A stretch of 44,352 nt of DNA from Calditrichota bacterium. GTDB lineage: Bacteria; Calditrichota; Calditrichia; Calditrichales; J004. The notes beneath the pieces were generated by a model that saw only the letters and a list, made by a program, of their open reading frames with translations, ran no database searches and had not been told where the DNA came from. How positions within the stretch are numbered: the first letter of the stretch is position 1; each line of letters opens with the position of its first letter. Shown one piece after another: positions 43,042-44,352 of the stretch. Both the position numbers and the translations under genes were made by a program. The stretch covers positions 1 to 44,352 of the forward strand of contig RFFS01000158.1 of NCBI GenBank assembly GCA_003696775.1, read 5' to 3'.

Positions 43042-44352
43042 TTAAACAAATGGCTTTACTTTAGCGGCTAAATATTTTTTAAGATTTTCCGGACGTTTAA
43101 AACGGAACAGCCGCTGACGGATTTCGCGCAGATCGGTTTGGGTGGTATGCCGGATCACATTCTTCACAACCGGGATATGCGCCGGCTGCATGCTGAAGAC
43201 ATCCACATCCAGGGCAAGCAACAACTGGGTGTACAGGGGATTGCCGGCTATTTCCCCGCATACGGACAATGGCGTCTCTTTGCGTTTACACGCCCGGGCC
43301 ACTTTGTGTATCAGTTGCAAAACAGCCGGATTAAGCGGATTATAAAACGAAGCGACACGTTCATTTCCCCGGTCCACCGCCAGCGTGTATTGCACCAAAT
43401 CATTGGTACCGATGCTGACAAAATCGCTGTAAGGCAGCAACTGGTCTATCAGCAGGGCCGCCGAAGGAATTTCCACCATAATCCCCACGGGGACATCCTT
43501 TTTATACTTAATCTTCTCCCTTTCCAGATCGTCGCATACGGTTTGAATAAGTTTTCGCGCTTTCAGCACTTCTTCACGACTTGAAATCATCGGCAGCATG
43601 ATGCGGGCCCGACCGTGAACCGCGGCGCGCAGAATGGCCCGTATCTGGGTTTTGAAAATATCCGGCTGGGTCAACAGGGCGCGGATGGAACGCAGCCCCA
43701 GAAAAGGATTGGCTTCGTGATGCGTCCCGGCAAAAGGCAGAAATTTATCCCCTCCCAAATCGAGGACGCGTATGGTCACCGGTTGTTCAGGGAAGGCCTC
43801 CAATATTTGCCGATACAGAGTGTATTGTTCGGCCTCGGTCAGAAGGCGTTCCTTGGCTATAAACTGTAATTCCGTGCGATACAATCCCACACCGCGCGCC
43901 ATGTATTTTTGCGCCATGGGCACTTCGGAAATTTCATTGATGTTGGCCAGCAGCCGAATTTGCCGGTTGGGCAGGGTGTGAATGGCCTCGTCAAGATGAG
44001 CGATCAGTTCCTTTTTATGTTCCTGATAGGCCGTTTGCTTTGCCCGGTATTCAGCCAGTTCCTTATCATTGGGGCGCAGTATCAGCTTACCCCGCAGGGC
44101 ATCCAGGATCACCGTATCGCCATTTTGCACTTGTTTCATTAGCTGATTGACACCCACAATGGCCGGCACCTCAAGGGAACGGGCCAGAATGGCCGCGTGG
44201 CTGGTGGGGCCGCCATATTCGGTTACCAGCCCTATTAAAGCCCGGCGATGGAAATGGATGGAATCCGCGGGAGTGAGTTCCCGCGCCACAATGATACAGG
44301 CATCCACATCCTGATGTTCATGGGCATCGTACTGAAGCAAATGATAAACCAG
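43042..44352 (-). CDS. ptsI: Phosphoenolpyruvate-protein phosphotransferase (enzyme I), C-terminal part
   Basis: About 437 residues are visible; the N-terminus runs off the right edge. The phosphohistidine loop is EYGGPTSHAAILARSLEVP near the edge. The PEP-binding barrel follows with GVGLYRTELQFIAKERL, LDLGGDKFLPF, NPFLGLRSIRALLTQPDIF, PMISSREEV, GIMVEIPSAALLID, GTNDLVQYTLAVDRGNE and the catalytic Cys in SVCGEIAGNP. All active-site residues are present. Enzyme I passes phosphate from PEP to HPr, starting sugar transport or PTS regulation. It probably heads, or follows HPr in, the operon that ends with the rhodanese gene. Confidence 0.96.
   Translation of the reverse strand: MVYHLLQYDAHEHQDVDACIIVARELTPADSIHFHRRALIGLVTEYGGPTSHAAILARSLEVPAIVGVNQLMKQVQNGDTVILDALRGKLILRPNDKELAEYRAKQTAYQEHKKELIAHLDEAIHTLPNRQIRLLANINEISEVPMAQKYMARGVGLYRTELQFIAKERLLTEAEQYTLYRQILEAFPEQPVTIRVLDLGGDKFLPFAGTHHEANPFLGLRSIRALLTQPDIFKTQIRAILRAAVHGRARIMLPMISSREEVLKARKLIQTVCDDLEREKIKYKKDVPVGIMVEIPSAALLIDQLLPYSDFVSIGTNDLVQYTLAVDRGNERVASFYNPLNPAVLQLIHKVARACKRKETPLSVCGEIAGNPLYTQLLLALDVDVFSMQPAHIPVVKNVIRHTTQTDLREIRQRLFRFKRPENLKKYLAAKVKPFV

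Overview
The window is 44.35 kb of densely packed bacterial chromosome. I count 42 protein genes, two of them cut by the window edges. I see no rRNA, tRNA, IS element, prophage or CRISPR array. The cell is Gram-negative: there are several secreted beta-barrel proteins, lipoproteins with lipoboxes, and an MsbA-like ABC exporter. Family content (M64 peptidase, DUF3179, bleomycin-hydrolase-like C1 peptidase, secreted 'asparagine synthetase B'-type protein, DUF2520, zinc-free L31) suggests the FCB side of the tree. Strong Shine-Dalgarno sequences and sigma70-like promoters (TTGC-type -35, N16-17, TATAWT) argue against a typical Bacteroidetes. A Calditrichota-like lineage is my guess; it is inferred, not proven.

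Layout. 1-6.1 kb: tail of an SRPBCC-like protein, a secreted barrel coupled to a DUF3179 lipoprotein, a C1 peptidase, an ABC exporter and a CopD-like membrane protein. 6.1-8.9 kb: two sodium-coupled amino-acid transporters (AGCS and SNF types) in tandem. 9.1-15.4 kb: a four-gene operon for a secreted Ig-like protein, a FecR-domain protein, an Ig/beta-barrel outer-membrane protein and a CHASE2 adenylate cyclase, closed by a strong terminator. 15.7-22.2 kb: one long operon ssb-cdd-udk-tdk-nupC-sppA-pgsA-pnp, mostly joined by 4-base ATGA overlaps; it imports nucleosides and feeds them into pyrimidine and purine salvage. 22.3-28.2 kb, minus strand: an orphan secreted CxxC mini-peptide, prfA, rpmE, rho, folC, a small membrane protein and uppS. 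28.4-38.2 kb, plus strand: lepA-lepB-hemW-TPR-GATase-like-yjbQ, then an unrecognised 438-aa protein, a DUF2520 protein and a CoA-binding protein. 38.2-44.3 kb: HD and SDR genes, plsX (plus strand), and an operon running ptsI-holin-like-M64 peptidase-rhodanese.

The best candidate for an undescribed system is the 9.1-15.4 kb operon. Its parts could form a chain from outer-membrane barrel through periplasmic FecR and Ig-like proteins to an inner-membrane CHASE2 sensor that makes cAMP. Upstream of it lie a 9/10 match to the CRP box and an adjoining perfect 15-bp palindrome, which raises the possibility of cAMP feedback. Other points worth a second look are the CxxC mini-peptide with its own promoter and terminator, an Asp in place of the catalytic Asn in the C1 peptidase, the unrecognised 438-aa protein, and a recurrent TAACATAA-GG leader motif.
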